Shown: positions 7,682 to 17,371, counted from the stretch's first letter. The stretch: 64,000 bases of DNA from Methylorubrum aminovorans (GCF_022179725.1 NZ_BPRC01000007.1:124001-188000); one strand, 5' to 3'. Made by a program: numbers and translations. Notes: generated from the sequence alone by a model not told the origin.

Positions 7682-9592
7682 TCAGCGCCGCCCAGCCACC
7701 CGCCGCATTGCCCCGCCGCCACCGGACGCGCCGGTCTTCTCCTCGAACAGCTCGGCCAGCTTCTCCGTCATCGCGCCGCCGAGTTCCTCGGCGTCGATGA
7801 TCGTGACGGCGCGGCGGTAGTAGCGCGTCACGTCGTGGCCGATGCCGATGGCGAGCAACTCGACCGGCGAGCGGGTCTCGATCTCCTCGATCATGTAGCG
7901 CAGGTGGCGCTCGAGGTAGTTGCCGGGATTGACCGACAGCGTCGAATCATCGACCGGCGCGCCATCCGAGATCACCATCAGGATGCGGCGCTGCTCGGGC
8001 CGCGCCAGCAGGCGCTTGTGGGCCCAATCCAGCGCCTCGCCGTCGATGTTCTCCTTCAACAGCCCCTCGCGCATCATCAGCCCGAGGTTTTTTCGCGCGC
8101 GCCGCCAGGGCGCGTCGGCCGACTTGTAGATGATGTGGCGCAGATCGTTCAGGCGGCCGGGGTTGGGCGGCTTGCCGTTAGCGAGCCACGCCTCGCGGGA
8201 CTGGCCACCCTTCCAAGCGCGGGTGGTGAAACCCAGAATCTCGACCTTCACGCCGCAGCGCTCCAGCGTGCGAGCGAGAATGTCGGCACAGGTCGCCGCG
8301 ACCGTGATCGGGCGCCCGCGCATCGAGCCGGAATTGTCGAGCAGCAGCGTCACCACCGTGTCGCGGAAGTCGGTGTCCTTCTCCTGCTTGAAGGAGAGCG
8401 GCTGGAACGGATCGGTGACGACACGGACGAGGCGGGCCGGATCGAGCTGACCCTCTTCGAGGTCGAAGTCCCAGGCACGGCTCTGCTGCGCCAGCAGGCG
8501 ACGCTGCAGGCGGTTGGCGAGACGCCCGACGACGCCCTGAAGGTGGGCGAGCTGCTTGTCGAGATAGCTGCGCAGCCGCGTCAGCTCCTCGGCATCGCAC
8601 AGATCCTCGGCCTCGACGGTCTCGTCGAAGCGCGGATTGTAGACCCGGTAATCGGGGCCGGTGCGCTCGTTGCCGCGCTGGCTCGGCGGGCGCCAGGATT
8701 CGGAAGCCTCCTCCGATTCCGCGTCCTCGGCCTCTTCCGGCAATTCGCCGGAGGGCGCGTCGGCGGACTCGGTGGCGCCCTCGTCGAGTTCGTCAGTGGC
8801 CTCATCGGACACCTCGATCTCGGCGCGGTCGCCCTGCGACTGCTCTTCAGCCTCGCCCTCGCTCGGCTGCTGCTCGTCGTCCTGAGCCTGGTTCTCGTCC
8901 TCGTCGCTCTCGTCGTCCTGATCGAGCGGCGTCTGGTCGGCCATGTCGAGGGAGGAGAGCAGGTCGCGCACGGAGCGGGCGAAGCCGCGCTGATTGTCGA
9001 TCGTGCCGATCAGGCCGTCGAGGTTCTTCCCGGCCCGCGCTTCGATATGGTCGCGCCAGAGATCGACGATCCGCGCGGCGGCGGGCGGCGGCTTCTGGCC
9101 GGTCAGCCGCTCGCGCACCATCAGCGCGACGGCATCCTCCATTGGCGCGTCGGCTCGGTCGGTGATGTTCTCGTACTTGCCGCCGCGGTGGTAGCGGTCC
9201 TCCAGCATCGCGGTGATGTTGGCCGCCACGCCCTCCAGCCGGCGCGAACCGATCGCCTCGACGCGAGCCTGCTCGACCGCATCGTAGACGGCGCGCGCCG
9301 CGGCGTTGTCGGGGGCGAGCCGGCGGTGGACGCTCGTGTCGTGGCAGCCGAGGCGCAAAGCCATGGAATCGGAGTGGCCACGCAGGATCGCGGCGTCCTC
9401 GGCGGTGAGCCGCCGCGTCGGCTCGGGCAAGCGCGCCTTGTCGCCGATCAGCGCCGGCCGGTCGCTGGCATAGGTGACCTCGATATCCGGCCGCTTGGCG
9501 ATGGCGCGCAAGCAACCGGCCACCGAGCGCTTCAGCGGCTCGGCGCCGGGTTCCTTACGATCACCGGTCTTGGGGCGGTTGGTCAGGGCCAT
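7682..9592 (-). CDS. cobT: Aerobic cobaltochelatase subunit CobT
   Basis: About 636 residues, the usual length of CobT, the VWA-containing subunit of the ATP-dependent CobN-CobS-CobT complex that inserts cobalt into hydrogenobyrinic acid a,c-diamide in aerobic cobalamin synthesis. Seen: an N-terminal CobT domain, a long acidic linker (about residues 210-310, runs of Asp/Glu/Ser), then a von Willebrand A domain with the MIDAS motif DNSGSM and the [12 protein letters not shown] segment. The start at 9592 ([11 protein letters not shown]) was preferred over an in-frame ATG 54 nt upstream because it begins the conserved region. cobS lies just upstream on the same strand and is probably co-transcribed. 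Confidence 0.94.
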   Translation of the reverse strand: MALTNRPKTGDRKEPGAEPLKRSVAGCLRAIAKRPDIEVTYASDRPALIGDKARLPEPTRRLTAEDAAILRGHSDSMALRLGCHDTSVHRRLAPDNAAARAVYDAVEQARVEAIGSRRLEGVAANITAMLEDRYHRGGKYENITDRADAPMEDAVALMVRERLTGQKPPPAAARIVDLWRDHIEARAGKNLDGLIGTIDNQRGFARSVRDLLSSLDMADQTPLDQDDESDEDENQAQDDEQQPSEGEAEEQSQGDRAEIEVSDEATDELDEGATESADAPSGELPEEAEDAESEEASESWRPPSQRGNERTGPDYRVYNPRFDETVEAEDLCDAEELTRLRSYLDKQLAHLQGVVGRLANRLQRRLLAQQSRAWDFDLEEGQLDPARLVRVVTDPFQPLSFKQEKDTDFRDTVVTLLLDNSGSMRGRPITVAATCADILARTLERCGVKVEILGFTTRAWKGGQSREAWLANGKPPNPGRLNDLRHIIYKSADAPWRRARKNLGLMMREGLLKENIDGEALDWAHKRLLARPEQRRILMVISDGAPVDDSTLSVNPGNYLERHLRYMIEEIETRSPVELLAIGIGHDVTRYYRRAVTIIDAEELGGAMTEKLAELFEEKTGASGGGGAMRRVAGRR

Positions 9593-9678
9593 ATCTTCGC
9601 GGACGCCACCGAATCGAGTTCGAAGGCCCGGTCGGGGCAATGCCATGACGGCGGGCCCCCAAAACCGGGAAGACGAGC

Positions 9679-9708
9679 GCCGTCCCCGTCGCCTGCGAGG
9701 GGGACGGC
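9679..9708. repeat. Hairpin between cobS and cobT
   Basis: GCCGTCCCC (9679-9687) pairs perfectly with GGGGACGGC (9700-9708) across a 12-nt loop. It lies in the 123-nt gap between cobS and cobT on the transcribed minus strand. With no T run it may be an mRNA processing or stabilising structure, or a REP-type remnant, rather than a terminator. Confidence 0.4.
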
Positions 9709-9715
9709 TGCCCGA

Positions 9716-10699
9716 TCAGCTCAGCGCAACGTTGAGCGCGCTCTCGGGCAGCTCCTTGCCGAAGGCACGCTGGTAGAACTCGGCCACCAGCGGACGCTCC
9801 AGCTCATCGCACTTGTTGAGGAAGGTCACCCGGAACGCGAAGCCGATGTCGCGGAAGATGTCGGCGTTCTCGGCCCAGGTGATGACCGTGCGCGGGCTCA
9901 TGACGGTCGAGAGGTCGCCGTTCATGAACGCGTTGCGGGTGAGATCCGCCACGCGCACCATCCGGTTCACCGTGTCGCGCCCACCCTCGTTCTGGTAGTG
10001 CGTCGCCTTCGAGAGCACGATGTCGACCTCGCGGTCGTGCGGCAGGTAGTTCAGCGTGGTGACGATCGACCAGCGGTCCATCTGGCCCTGGTTGATCTGC
10101 TGAGTGCCGTGATAGAGGCCGGATGTGTCGCCGAGGCCGACCGTGTTGGCGGTGGCGAACAGGCGGAAGCCCGGATGCGGGCGGATGACGCGCTTCTGGT
10201 CGAGCAGCGTCAGGCGGCCGGAGACCTCCAGCACGCGCTGGATCACGAACATCACGTCGGGCCGGCCGGCATCGTACTCGTCGAAGACGAGGGCGACGTT
10301 GTTCTGCAGGGCCCAGGGAAGGATGCCGTCCTGGAAGGCGGTGACCTGCTTGCCGTCACGCAGGACGATGGCGTCCTTGCCGACGAGGTCGATGCGCGAG
10401 ACGTGGCTGTCGAGGTTGATCCGGATGCAGGGCCAGTTCAGCCGCGCCGCGACCTGCTCGATATGGGTCGACTTGCCGGTGCCGTGATAGCCGGTGACCA
10501 TGACGCGGCGGTTGCGGGCAAAGCCCGCCAGGATCGAGAGCGTGGTCTCGCGGTCGAAGATGTAGTCCGGATCCAGGTCCGGCACGTGCTCCTCGGGCTC
10601 GGAATAGGCCGGCACCTTGAGGTCGAGGTCGATGCCGAACACCTCGCGGACGGAAACCTGGCGATCGGGCAGGGAAGCGGGCGTATCGTCGGACAGCAT
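9716..10699 (-). CDS. cobS: Aerobic cobaltochelatase subunit CobS (AAA+ ATPase)
   Basis: About 327 residues. MoxR/AAA+ class ATPase with Walker [10 protein letters not shown], Walker [10 protein letters not shown] and downstream sensor regions ([12 protein letters not shown]). The N-terminal segment [10 protein letters not shown] is characteristic of CobS. It forms the chaperone-like ring with CobT that drives CobN-catalysed cobalt insertion during aerobic vitamin B12 synthesis. The ATG at 10699 was chosen over that at 10711 because GAGG lies 6 nt before it on the minus strand. It is followed by cobT. Confidence 0.95.
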   Translation of the reverse strand: MLSDDTPASLPDRQVSVREVFGIDLDLKVPAYSEPEEHVPDLDPDYIFDRETTLSILAGFARNRRVMVTGYHGTGKSTHIEQVAARLNWPCIRINLDSHVSRIDLVGKDAIVLRDGKQVTAFQDGILPWALQNNVALVFDEYDAGRPDVMFVIQRVLEVSGRLTLLDQKRVIRPHPGFRLFATANTVGLGDTSGLYHGTQQINQGQMDRWSIVTTLNYLPHDREVDIVLSKATHYQNEGGRDTVNRMVRVADLTRNAFMNGDLSTVMSPRTVITWAENADIFRDIGFAFRVTFLNKCDELERPLVAEFYQRAFGKELPESALNVALS

Positions 10700-11044
10700 A
10701 CGGAACCTCATCGAGGCGGCCGGGAGCGTGCGTAAGCCCGCGCGACCGCGCAATTTCGTCGTCAACTCACCTGCCGGGCAGCCCGTCGGTAAGCGGGCGG
10801 ATGTCATCCTTAATCGCCGCCCGGCGGCATCGCCAAGGGGGCTCAGCCAGAAAGACGGGTCGGCCCGAAGGATGATTCATCCGGGAAGCCGGCTTCGCGA
10901 AGAAGCGGTATCGCATGGATATAGGGCGCGCACGGACATTTGCTGCCCCATCCATCGCCGGCCCGACCGGCGCCCGGCGCAAGGGCGGATAGTCTTCCCC
11001 GTGCCGAGACTGGCGCGGTCCGACGCGGCGGCGGGAGGCCGCGC
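10700..11044. other. Non-coding gap upstream of cobS
   Basis: 345 bp between the J-domain protein stop and the cobS start, both on the minus strand. I see no convincing gene, tRNA or obvious cobalamin riboswitch. The only open frames are short and compositionally unlike proteins. It probably holds the cobST promoter and the 3' end of the upstream transcript. Confidence 0.5.
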
Positions 11045-11749
11045 TCAGCACATCCCGGCAGCGCGCAGCACGTCGTGGGCGCGGATGATGTCGCGCAAGC
11101 GGTCCTCGAAGGAGCGGTCTCCGCCATTGGCATCCGGGTGGAAGCGCTTCACCAGGGTCTTGTACTGCGCCTTGATCGCAGCGGTGTCGGCGTTCTCGTC
11201 GAGGCCCATGACGTCGAGCGCCTTGCGCACTGCCGCCGAGTGACGCGGCCGCTGCGGCTCCGGCTCGGCTTGGCGCCGCCCCGCCGCCCCGCCGCCGACC
11301 CCGTTCGCCCGCAGAATTCCCAGCGGATCGGCATAGGCCCAGTCGCGCTCGGCCTCGGGCTTGGCTCCCTTGGCCTTGCTCTCCGCTGCCCCTGCGGCAG
11401 CGTTCATGCCCATCGACCAGGTCGGCCGATGGCCGATGATCGCGTCCTTCTGGTAGGCCTCGACCGCGGCGTCGTTCATGCCGTCGAAATAGTTGTAGGC
11501 GGCGTTGTAGGCGCGCACGTGATCGATGCAGAAGCGCCAGTACTGCCCCTCCTGCTTGCGCCCCTTGGGCGCGCGGTAGAGGCCGGGATGGGTGCAGCCC
11601 TGCGCCTCGCAGGCCGCCTCGGTCGTGGCGGCGCCGGCATTGGCGCCCTTCCGCCCACCGGCTCGCGTTCCCGCCTTCGCTCCCTGCTTGGGATCGTCAC
11701 AGGTCGGCTTGATGCGAATGCGGTCGAACAGCGGCGAGTTGAGATCCAT
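11045..11749 (-). CDS. J-domain (DnaJ-like) co-chaperone
   Basis: About 234 residues. The N-terminal two thirds has no family name I can assign but carries a conserved-looking block (GCTHPGLYRAPKGR, YWRFCIDHVRAYNAAYNYFDGM) typical of alphaproteobacterial J-domain proteins. The C-terminal 60 residues are a J domain with the essential HPD in FHPDANGGD, which stimulates a DnaK-type Hsp70. The Gly/Phe and zinc-finger regions of true DnaJ are absent. The start MDLNSPLFDRIR at 11749 was chosen because the open frame further upstream is unlike protein. The gene is divergent from bolA across 167 nt. Confidence 0.87.
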   Translation of the reverse strand: MDLNSPLFDRIRIKPTCDDPKQGAKAGTRAGGRKGANAGAATTEAACEAQGCTHPGLYRAPKGRKQEGQYWRFCIDHVRAYNAAYNYFDGMNDAAVEAYQKDAIIGHRPTWSMGMNAAAGAAESKAKGAKPEAERDWAYADPLGILRANGVGGGAAGRRQAEPEPQRPRHSAAVRKALDVMGLDENADTAAIKAQYKTLVKRFHPDANGGDRSFEDRLRDIIRAHDVLRAAGMC

Positions 11750-11916
11750 GACGGGCCGATTATGAGGGGCGGACGCGCGGACGGAAAGGCCGTCGGGCCT
11801 GATGCCGCATGCTTCGATCCGGGGTTGACGCTTCTGTGCCCGAAAGGTGCCGGGCCGGCATGTCCGAAACACGTTCGCGGCGCATTTGAAGCGCCGCCTT
11901 TCGCAGTGAGGAAACG

Positions 11917-12195
11917 ATGACCGGGACCCTGAAGGACTGGATCGCCGGGCGGCTCGACGCCGAGTTGGCCCCGACCGCGCTGGACGTGATCGACGAGTCG
12001 CACCTGCACGCCGGCCATGCCGGCGCCCGGCCGGAGGGCGAGACCCATTTCCGGCTCGATGTCGTCTCGGCGGCGTTCGAGGGCAAGAGCCGGGTCGAGC
12101 GTCACAGGCTCGTCAACGGGCTCCTCGACGAGGCTTTTAAGCGCGGGCTGCATGCCCTGGCGGTGCGGGCCCGCACGCCGGGCGAGGCGGGCTGA
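11917..12195 (+). CDS. BolA family protein
   Basis: 92 residues, whole-length BolA-like protein (GETHFRLDVVSAAFEGKSRVERHRLVNGLL). BolA proteins bind monothiol glutaredoxins through a shared [2Fe-2S] cluster and take part in iron-sulfur or iron-regulation chemistry; some act as transcription factors. A strong GAGGAAA site precedes the ATG. It is divergent from the J-domain protein gene, a pairing I recall from other alphaproteobacteria. Which BolA subfamily it belongs to is not resolved here. Confidence 0.92.
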   Translation: MTGTLKDWIAGRLDAELAPTALDVIDESHLHAGHAGARPEGETHFRLDVVSAAFEGKSRVERHRLVNGLLDEAFKRGLHALAVRARTPGEAG

Positions 12196-12222
12196 GGCTC
12201 TCAACGGGAAAGGGCGACCGCC

Positions 12223-12648
12223 GTGGGGCTCCGCTGCACGCCGCAGATCGAGATCGACGAGGCCGAGATCGAGGAGAGCTTCGTGCGCGCCTCGGGGCCG
12301 GGCGGGCAGAACGTCAACAAGCTCTCCACCGCGGTGCAGTTGCGCTTCGACGTGCGCCGCTCCCGCAGCCTGCCCGACGCCGTGGCGGTGCGGCTGATGC
12401 GGCTCGCGGGACGGCGCCTGACGGGGGAGGGCGTGCTCGTCATCAGCGCCCAGCGCTTCCGCACACAGGAGCGCAACCGGGCGGATGCCCGCGAGCGGCT
12501 CGCGGCGATGGTGGCGGAAGCGGCGGTGCCGCCGACGCCCCGCCGCGCCACCCGGCCGACTCTGGCCTCGAAGAAGCGGCGCCTCGATGAAAAGAGCCGC
12601 CGCAGCAGCGTCAAGCGGCTGCGCGGCGGTTCGAGCGACGAGGGTTGA
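12223..12648 (+). CDS. arfB: Alternative ribosome-rescue factor ArfB (YaeJ), peptidyl-tRNA hydrolase
   Basis: 141 residues. A class I release-factor catalytic domain with GGQ in ASGPGGQNVNKLST, lacking stop-codon recognition domains, followed by a basic C-terminal tail (SKKRRLDEKSRRSSVKR) that in ArfB enters the empty mRNA channel of stalled ribosomes. Together these define ArfB rather than RF1/RF2. The start is GTG at 12223, preceded by GGGAAAGGG. It lies 27 nt after bolA on the same strand and ends 3 nt before the convergent DUF1275 gene. Confidence 0.92.
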   Translation: MGLRCTPQIEIDEAEIEESFVRASGPGGQNVNKLSTAVQLRFDVRRSRSLPDAVAVRLMRLAGRRLTGEGVLVISAQRFRTQERNRADARERLAAMVAEAAVPPTPRRATRPTLASKKRRLDEKSRRSSVKRLRGGSSDEG

Positions 12649-12651
12649 GGA

Positions 12652-13413
12652 TCAGCCCGCGGCAGCAGGCGCGGTCGCCGTCGGCTTCGCCTCCGGATGC
12701 GCATCGGGCTGCGGGGCGGCGACGCCCGAGACGTAGGGCGTGTCCTTGAGCCAGATCGTCAGCACCAGCGCGACCACCGCCAGCAGGGCGGCAAAGCCGG
12801 CCGGGAACAGGAAGGCCCGCTCGCCGAACCATCCGTGGAGGAAGCCGCCGACCACGGCGCCGGTGCTGAGCGCACCCCAGAGAGGTGCCTGCAGCCAGAA
12901 GGACGGGGCGGGCTTGTGCAGGATCAGGTTGGCGACGCCCGCTCCGAAGCGGACCACGGTTCCCGTGACGTAGGTGATGGCGAGGCTGCGGCCCGCCTCA
13001 TCCTGAAGCGTCGCGTTCTGAATGCCGAGCGCCAGCACGATCGGGTAGGCGTGGAGCGGGAAGGCCGTGGTGCCGAAGGGGACCAGCAGGCCGATGGCGA
13101 ACAGGATCGCCTGGATGATGAGCAGGACCGAGAGCCGGAAGCGACCGGCCCAGGCCGCGATCAGCGTACCAAGGAAGGCGCCGAAGCAGAACAGCGCGAT
13201 CACGCTGGCAAAGCGCGTGGTCCCGTCCCAGTCGAAGCCGGCCACGGCCACGCCGAAGCGCGTGGTGTTGCCGCTCATGAACGACATGAAGAGCTGAGAG
13301 AATTCAAGAAAGCCGATCGAATCGGCAGCGCCGGCGGTACCGGCCAGCATCAGTGCGAAGGGCACCCGCGTTGCAGCACTTGCCGGAAAGGCTTTGTTCG
13401 ACTCGTCGGCCAT
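12652..13413 (-). CDS. YoaK/DUF1275 family membrane protein
   Basis: About 253 residues with roughly six hydrophobic helices. The N-terminal pattern GTAGAADSIGFLEFSQLFMSFMSGNTTRFG and the later YVTGTVVRFG match the DUF1275 signature. The function of the family is not established; transport has been suggested. The start at 13413 (MADESNKAF) has AGGGGAA upstream, better than the in-frame ATG 30 nt earlier. The C-terminal tail is rich in Pro, Ala and Thr and looks disordered. Confidence 0.85.
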   Translation of the reverse strand: MADESNKAFPASAATRVPFALMLAGTAGAADSIGFLEFSQLFMSFMSGNTTRFGVAVAGFDWDGTTRFASVIALFCFGAFLGTLIAAWAGRFRLSVLLIIQAILFAIGLLVPFGTTAFPLHAYPIVLALGIQNATLQDEAGRSLAITYVTGTVVRFGAGVANLILHKPAPSFWLQAPLWGALSTGAVVGGFLHGWFGERAFLFPAGFAALLAVVALVLTIWLKDTPYVSGVAAPQPDAHPEAKPTATAPAAAG

Positions 13414-13448
13414 CGGTTCCCCTGATTTTGCTCCGCAGCACAACGGTA

Positions 13449-14444
13449 TTACGGCTGTCTGGTTGCACTCATTTCAGGAGTTCCGATCAAGTGTTTGTGC
13501 AGGATTAAAAGCCGACCGGGCACGTCTATTCTCTTCTGCCGCCGGATGGCCGCTGGACGCATCTCGGCGACAACGAGTTCGGCCTGCCGCGCCTCGGCCT
13601 GCAGGTAGGCATCGGCGTGGGCGTAGCGGCCGTCGGCGCCGAGAACGACGCCGGTTTCCTCCTCCTGCGGCGACTGGACGGTGAAAACGGCCAGCCCTCC
13701 GGGCCGTAGTGCGCGGGCCATTCCGGCCAGCGCGGATGTGAGGTTTCCCAGATAGATGAACACGTCCGCCGCCACGATCAGGTCGGCTGAGGCCTCCGGT
13801 TCCCCGGCAAGGAAGGTGACGAGATCGGCCTCGACGAGGCGCTCGTAGAGTCCGGTGCGGCCGGCCTGAGCGAGCATCGCCGGGGAGAGGTCGCACCCGG
13901 CCAGACGCCCGGCCCGGTTCGCAAGCGCACGCCCCATCAAGCCGGTGCCGCAGCCGAGATCGAGCACGTTCGAAAAGTGCTGCGGCGCACAAACCGGTGG
14001 TGTCCCGGGCAGCGCATCGAGTGCAGCGACGATCAGCGCCGGCCCGCAATAGCCGAGTTCGTCCACGAGGTGCCGCTCGAAGCGCGGGGCGTAGCCGTCG
14101 AACAGCGCGCGGATATAGGCCGGCGACATCGCCGCGAGGGCGTCGCCCCCGCCCAGCGCCGCCCGGTGCAGCCGGCTGCCGAGCGCATCAGACGGATCGA
14201 GGTCGAGCGCCCGCTCGAAGGCCGAGAGGGCCGCCAGCCGGTCGGCCTCGTCGCGACTCTGCCCGAACAGGGCTTCGCGGGCGCGCCCGAGCAGGAACCA
14301 GGCGGGGGCATAGCCGGGCGCGAGGTCGAGGGCTTGGCTCGCCATCTCCGCCGCCGCGCCGGGATCGCCCTCGGCGAGGCAGGCCTCGGCATAGGCGTAG
14401 CGGCGGTCGGCGAGGAGGTCACCGGAGGAAAGTTGGCGTGACAT
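13449..14444 (-). CDS. TPR-containing class I SAM-dependent methyltransferase
   Basis: About 331 residues. Residues 1-100 look like tetratricopeptide repeats (RYAYAEACLAEGDPGAAAEMASQAL, then FERALDLDPSDALG). The methyltransferase domain has motif I NVLDLGCGTGLMG, motif II GCDLSPAMLAQA and a post-I segment ADLIVAADVFIYLG. The substrate is unknown; TPR-fused methyltransferases often act on proteins or lipids. The start at 14444 (MSRQLSSGDLL) has no strong SD, so the N-terminus is approximate. The gene is divergent from the exonuclease gene, with starts only 57 nt apart. Confidence 0.82.
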   Translation of the reverse strand: MSRQLSSGDLLADRRYAYAEACLAEGDPGAAAEMASQALDLAPGYAPAWFLLGRAREALFGQSRDEADRLAALSAFERALDLDPSDALGSRLHRAALGGGDALAAMSPAYIRALFDGYAPRFERHLVDELGYCGPALIVAALDALPGTPPVCAPQHFSNVLDLGCGTGLMGRALANRAGRLAGCDLSPAMLAQAGRTGLYERLVEADLVTFLAGEPEASADLIVAADVFIYLGNLTSALAGMARALRPGGLAVFTVQSPQEEETGVVLGADGRYAHADAYLQAEARQAELVVAEMRPAAIRRQKRIDVPGRLLILHKHLIGTPEMSATRQP

Positions 14445-14501
14445 CGCGGCAGGATGGCGGGGTGTCGGTGCTACGGAAGGTTCCGCCCTATATCCCGGCC
14501 G

Positions 14502-15584
14502 ATGTCGCAGCGCGCCTCCGATCTCCTCACCCTGACCCGCGAGGGCCTCTATTGTCCGCTCGGGCGCTTCCACGTCGATCCGACGCGGCCGGTGGAGCGG
14601 GCGCTGATCACCCACGGCCATGCCGACCACGCCCGCGCCGGACACGGCACGGTGCTGGCCACCCCCGAGACGCTGCGGATCATGGCCGTGCGCTACGGCG
14701 AGGATTTCTGTGCCTCGCGCCAGGAGGCGCGGCTCGGTGAGCGGATGCGCATCGGCGACGTCACCGTGTTCTTCGCCCCCGCCGGGCACGTGCTCGGCTC
14801 GGCCCAGATCGCGATCGAACGCGAAGGCAAGGGGGCGGGCAAGGGGCCGCGCCAGCGCATCGTCGTTTCGGGCGACTACAAGCGCGCGCCCGACCCGACC
14901 TGCCTGCCGTTCGAGGTGGTGCCCTGCGACGTGTTCATCACAGAGGCGACCTTCGGCCTGCCGGTCTTCCGCCACCCCGACACGCGAGGCGAGGTGCGCA
15001 AGCTGATCGAATCGGTGACGCTGTTTCCCGAGCGCGCGCACATCGTTGGCGCCTACGCCCTCGGCAAGGCGCAGCGGGTGATGGCGCTGCTGCGCGAGGA
15101 GGGCTGGGACCGGCCGATCCACCTGCACGGGGCCATGGAGAAGTTGACCGAACTCTATAAGCGCGAAGGCGTGCCGCTCGGCGAGACGCCGAAGGTGGTG
15201 GCAGCCGAGCGCAAGGATCTGCACGGCGCCATCGTGCTGTGTCCGCCCTCCTCGATCCAGGATGTCTGGTCGCGGAAATTCCCCGATCCGGTCACCGCCT
15301 TCGCCTCGGGTTGGATGCGGGTGCGCGCCCGCGCCCGGCAGAAGGGCGTCGAGTTGCCGCTCGTCATCTCCGACCATTCCGACTGGCCGGACCTGTGCCG
15401 CACAATCCGCGACACCGGCGCGGAGGAGGTGTGGGTCACCCACGGACAGGAGGACGCGTTGGTGCATTGGTGCGGCACGCAAGGCATCCGCGCCAAGCCG
15501 CTGCACATGCTGGGCTACGGCGACGACGGCGAGGCCGAGCCGGATCCCGGGCAGGAACCGAAGATGGAGGAGGCCTCGGCGTGA
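14502..15584 (+). CDS. Ligase-associated DNA exonuclease (metallo-beta-lactamase/beta-CASP type)
   Basis: About 360 residues. The metallo-beta-lactamase motif HGHADHARAG is at the N-terminus, followed by a second metal site (FAPAGHVLGSAQI) and the beta-CASP-like half (VSGDYKRAPD, ISDHSDWPDL, WVTHGQEDALVHW). This is the exonuclease found beside bacterial ATP-dependent DNA ligases (ligase-associated repair group). Its stop codon overlaps the start of the ligase gene (GTGA at 15581-15584), so the two are translationally coupled. The start was placed at MSQRASDLL, where homology begins; an in-frame ATG lies 48 nt upstream. Confidence 0.9.
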   Translation: MSQRASDLLTLTREGLYCPLGRFHVDPTRPVERALITHGHADHARAGHGTVLATPETLRIMAVRYGEDFCASRQEARLGERMRIGDVTVFFAPAGHVLGSAQIAIEREGKGAGKGPRQRIVVSGDYKRAPDPTCLPFEVVPCDVFITEATFGLPVFRHPDTRGEVRKLIESVTLFPERAHIVGAYALGKAQRVMALLREEGWDRPIHLHGAMEKLTELYKREGVPLGETPKVVAAERKDLHGAIVLCPPSSIQDVWSRKFPDPVTAFASGWMRVRARARQKGVELPLVISDHSDWPDLCRTIRDTGAEEVWVTHGQEDALVHWCGTQGIRAKPLHMLGYGDDGEAEPDPGQEPKMEEASA

Positions 15585-17371
15585 ACGACTTCGCCCACCT
15601 CCTCGACCGCCTCGCCTACGAGCCGCGCCGCAACGCCAAGCTGCGCCTGCTGCAGGATTTTTTTGCCAGTACGCCGGACCCCGAGCGGGGCTGGGCGCTC
15701 GCTGCCATGACCGGCGGGCTGACCTTTCGCGAGGCCAAGCCGGCGCTGATCCGCGGACTCGTGGAGGAGCGGATCGATCCGGTGCTGTTCGCGCTCTCGC
15801 ACAACTATGTGGGGGATCTCGCCGAGACCACGGCGCTGATCTGGCCGGGACCGGATCAGAGCCCTCCCTCCTGGGCGGGGGAGGGTGCACGCGGAGCGGG
15901 CGGGAGAGGGGCCGGCGCGACCTTTCCAGAAGCTTCGGGAGGGGATCACCCAGGCCCGGGCCATAACAACCCGCCGCCCTCCGTCCCGACCCTAGCAGAA
16001 GTGGTCGAGACGCTGGCCACCACCCCGAAGCGCGCGCTGCCGCAGCATCTGGCGGGCTGGCTCGATGCCCTCGACGAGACCGGGCGCTGGGCGCTCCTGA
16101 AGCTCGTCACCGGCAACCTGCGGGTCGGCGTCTCGGCCCGGCTCGCCAAGACCGCAATCGGCGCGCTCGGCGGCCACGAGGCCGATGCGGTGGAGGAGGT
16201 CTGGCACGGCTTGAAGCCGCCCTACATCGAGCTGTTCGGCTGGGTCGAGGGACGCGCTGAGCGGCCCGAGAGCCGCAACCCGGCGCCGTTTCGCCCACCG
16301 ATGCTGTCGCACCCGGTGGAAGAATTCGAGGATCTCGACAAACTCGAGCCCGAAGCCTTCTCCGCCGAGTGGAAGTGGGACGGCATCCGGGTGCAGCTCG
16401 CGGGCGGGCGCGACGGCCAGGGCCGGCAGGTCCAGAAAATCTACTCGCGCACGGGAGAGGACATCTCCGAAGCCTTCCCCGATCTCGCTGACGCGATCAC
16501 GTTCGAGGGCGCGATCGACGGTGAGTTGCTCATTCTGCGCGAGGGCCGGGTCCAGAGCTTCAATGTGCTGCAGCAGCGGCTCAACCGGAAGGCGGTGACG
16601 GGCAAGCTCCTCGACGAGTTCCCGGCCCATGTTCGCGCCTACGACGTTCTCTCAGCCGAGGGCGAGGACTTGCGCGGACTGCCCTTCGCCGAGCGCCGGC
16701 CCCGGCTGGAAGCCCTGGTGCGGCAGCTCGACCATGCCCGCATCGACCTCTCGCCGCTCGTCCCCTTCGCGACCTGGGACGAGGTCGCGAGCGCCCGCGC
16801 CGACCCGGCTTCCGCCGGCGCTGGCGCGGATGCCGACGCCGTCGAGGGCGTGATGCTGAAACGCCTCAACAGCCCCTACCTGCCTGGCCGCCCGAAGGGG
16901 CCGTGGTGGAAGTGGAAGCGCGAGCCCTACGTCGTCGATGCGGTGATGATGTACGCCCAGCGCGGCCACGGAAAGCGCTCGTCGTTCTACTCGGACTACA
17001 CCTTCGGCTGCTGGCGCGAGGGGGCGGAGGGTGAGGAGCTGGTGCCGGTCGGCAAGGCCTATCACGGCTTCACCGATGCCGAGCTGCAAAAGCTCGACCG
17101 CTATGTTCGCAACCATACTACCAAGCGCTTTGGCCCGGTGCGCGAGGTCGCCTACGGCCGCGACGCCGGATTGGTCTTGGAGATCGCCTTCGAGGGCGTG
17201 CAGCGCTCGACCCGGCACAAGTCGGGCGTGGCGATGCGCTTCCCCCGCGTCAGCCGCATCCGCTGGGACAAGCCCCCGGCGGAGGCGGACCGGGTCGAGG
17301 TGCTGGAGCGGATCCTGGCCCGCGGCGAGCGCGAGGTCGCGCCGGGGGCGACGATGGAGGCATCGGAATGA
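15581..17371 (+). CDS. ATP-dependent DNA ligase (ligase-exonuclease pair type)
   Basis: About 596 residues, GTG start overlapping the exonuclease stop. An N-terminal ligase domain (residues 1-225) precedes the nucleotidyltransferase core: adenylated Lys265 in EWKWDGIRVQ, then YSRTGEDISEAFPD, DGELLI, EGVMLKRLNSPYLPGRPKGPWWKWKRE, and a C-terminal OB fold (FGPVREVAYG, GVAMRFPRVSRIRWDK). It seals nicks using ATP. Residues about 93-128 form a low-complexity Gly/Pro-rich insert encoded by repeat-like DNA (15858-15964). YjbQ follows with an ATGA overlap. The usual helicase and phosphoesterase partners are not in this locus. Confidence 0.93.
   Translation: MNDFAHLLDRLAYEPRRNAKLRLLQDFFASTPDPERGWALAAMTGGLTFREAKPALIRGLVEERIDPVLFALSHNYVGDLAETTALIWPGPDQSPPSWAGEGARGAGGRGAGATFPEASGGDHPGPGHNNPPPSVPTLAEVVETLATTPKRALPQHLAGWLDALDETGRWALLKLVTGNLRVGVSARLAKTAIGALGGHEADAVEEVWHGLKPPYIELFGWVEGRAERPESRNPAPFRPPMLSHPVEEFEDLDKLEPEAFSAEWKWDGIRVQLAGGRDGQGRQVQKIYSRTGEDISEAFPDLADAITFEGAIDGELLILREGRVQSFNVLQQRLNRKAVTGKLLDEFPAHVRAYDVLSAEGEDLRGLPFAERRPRLEALVRQLDHARIDLSPLVPFATWDEVASARADPASAGAGADADAVEGVMLKRLNSPYLPGRPKGPWWKWKREPYVVDAVMMYAQRGHGKRSSFYSDYTFGCWREGAEGEELVPVGKAYHGFTDAELQKLDRYVRNHTTKRFGPVREVAYGRDAGLVLEIAFEGVQRSTRHKSGVAMRFPRVSRIRWDKPPAEADRVEVLERILARGEREVAPGATMEASE
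15858..15964. repeat. Repeat-like insert in the ligase coding sequence
   Basis: The stretch encodes a Gly/Pro/Ala-rich linker and contains CCCTCCC (15862-15868) able to pair with GGGAGGG (15879-15885), plus GGCGGGAGAGGGG further on. The same CCCTCCC/GGGAGGG hairpin occurs intergenically at 18817-18837. It looks like a palindromic intergenic element that has become an in-frame linker between ligase domains. Confidence 0.5.

Noticed and set aside
7835-10735. 966-codon plus-strand frame over cobT and cobS
   Set aside because: It is antisense to two clear genes, and its translation is repetitive Val/Gly/Arg without domains.
10700-11044. Possible cobalamin riboswitch upstream of cobS
   Set aside because: I could not find the conserved B12-box pattern or a clear multi-stem arrangement in this gap.
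15581-17371. Non-homologous end-joining LigD/Ku system
   Set aside because: The ligase lacks polymerase and phosphoesterase domains of LigD and no ku gene is adjacent; the neighbouring exonuclease places it in the ligase-associated exonuclease group.
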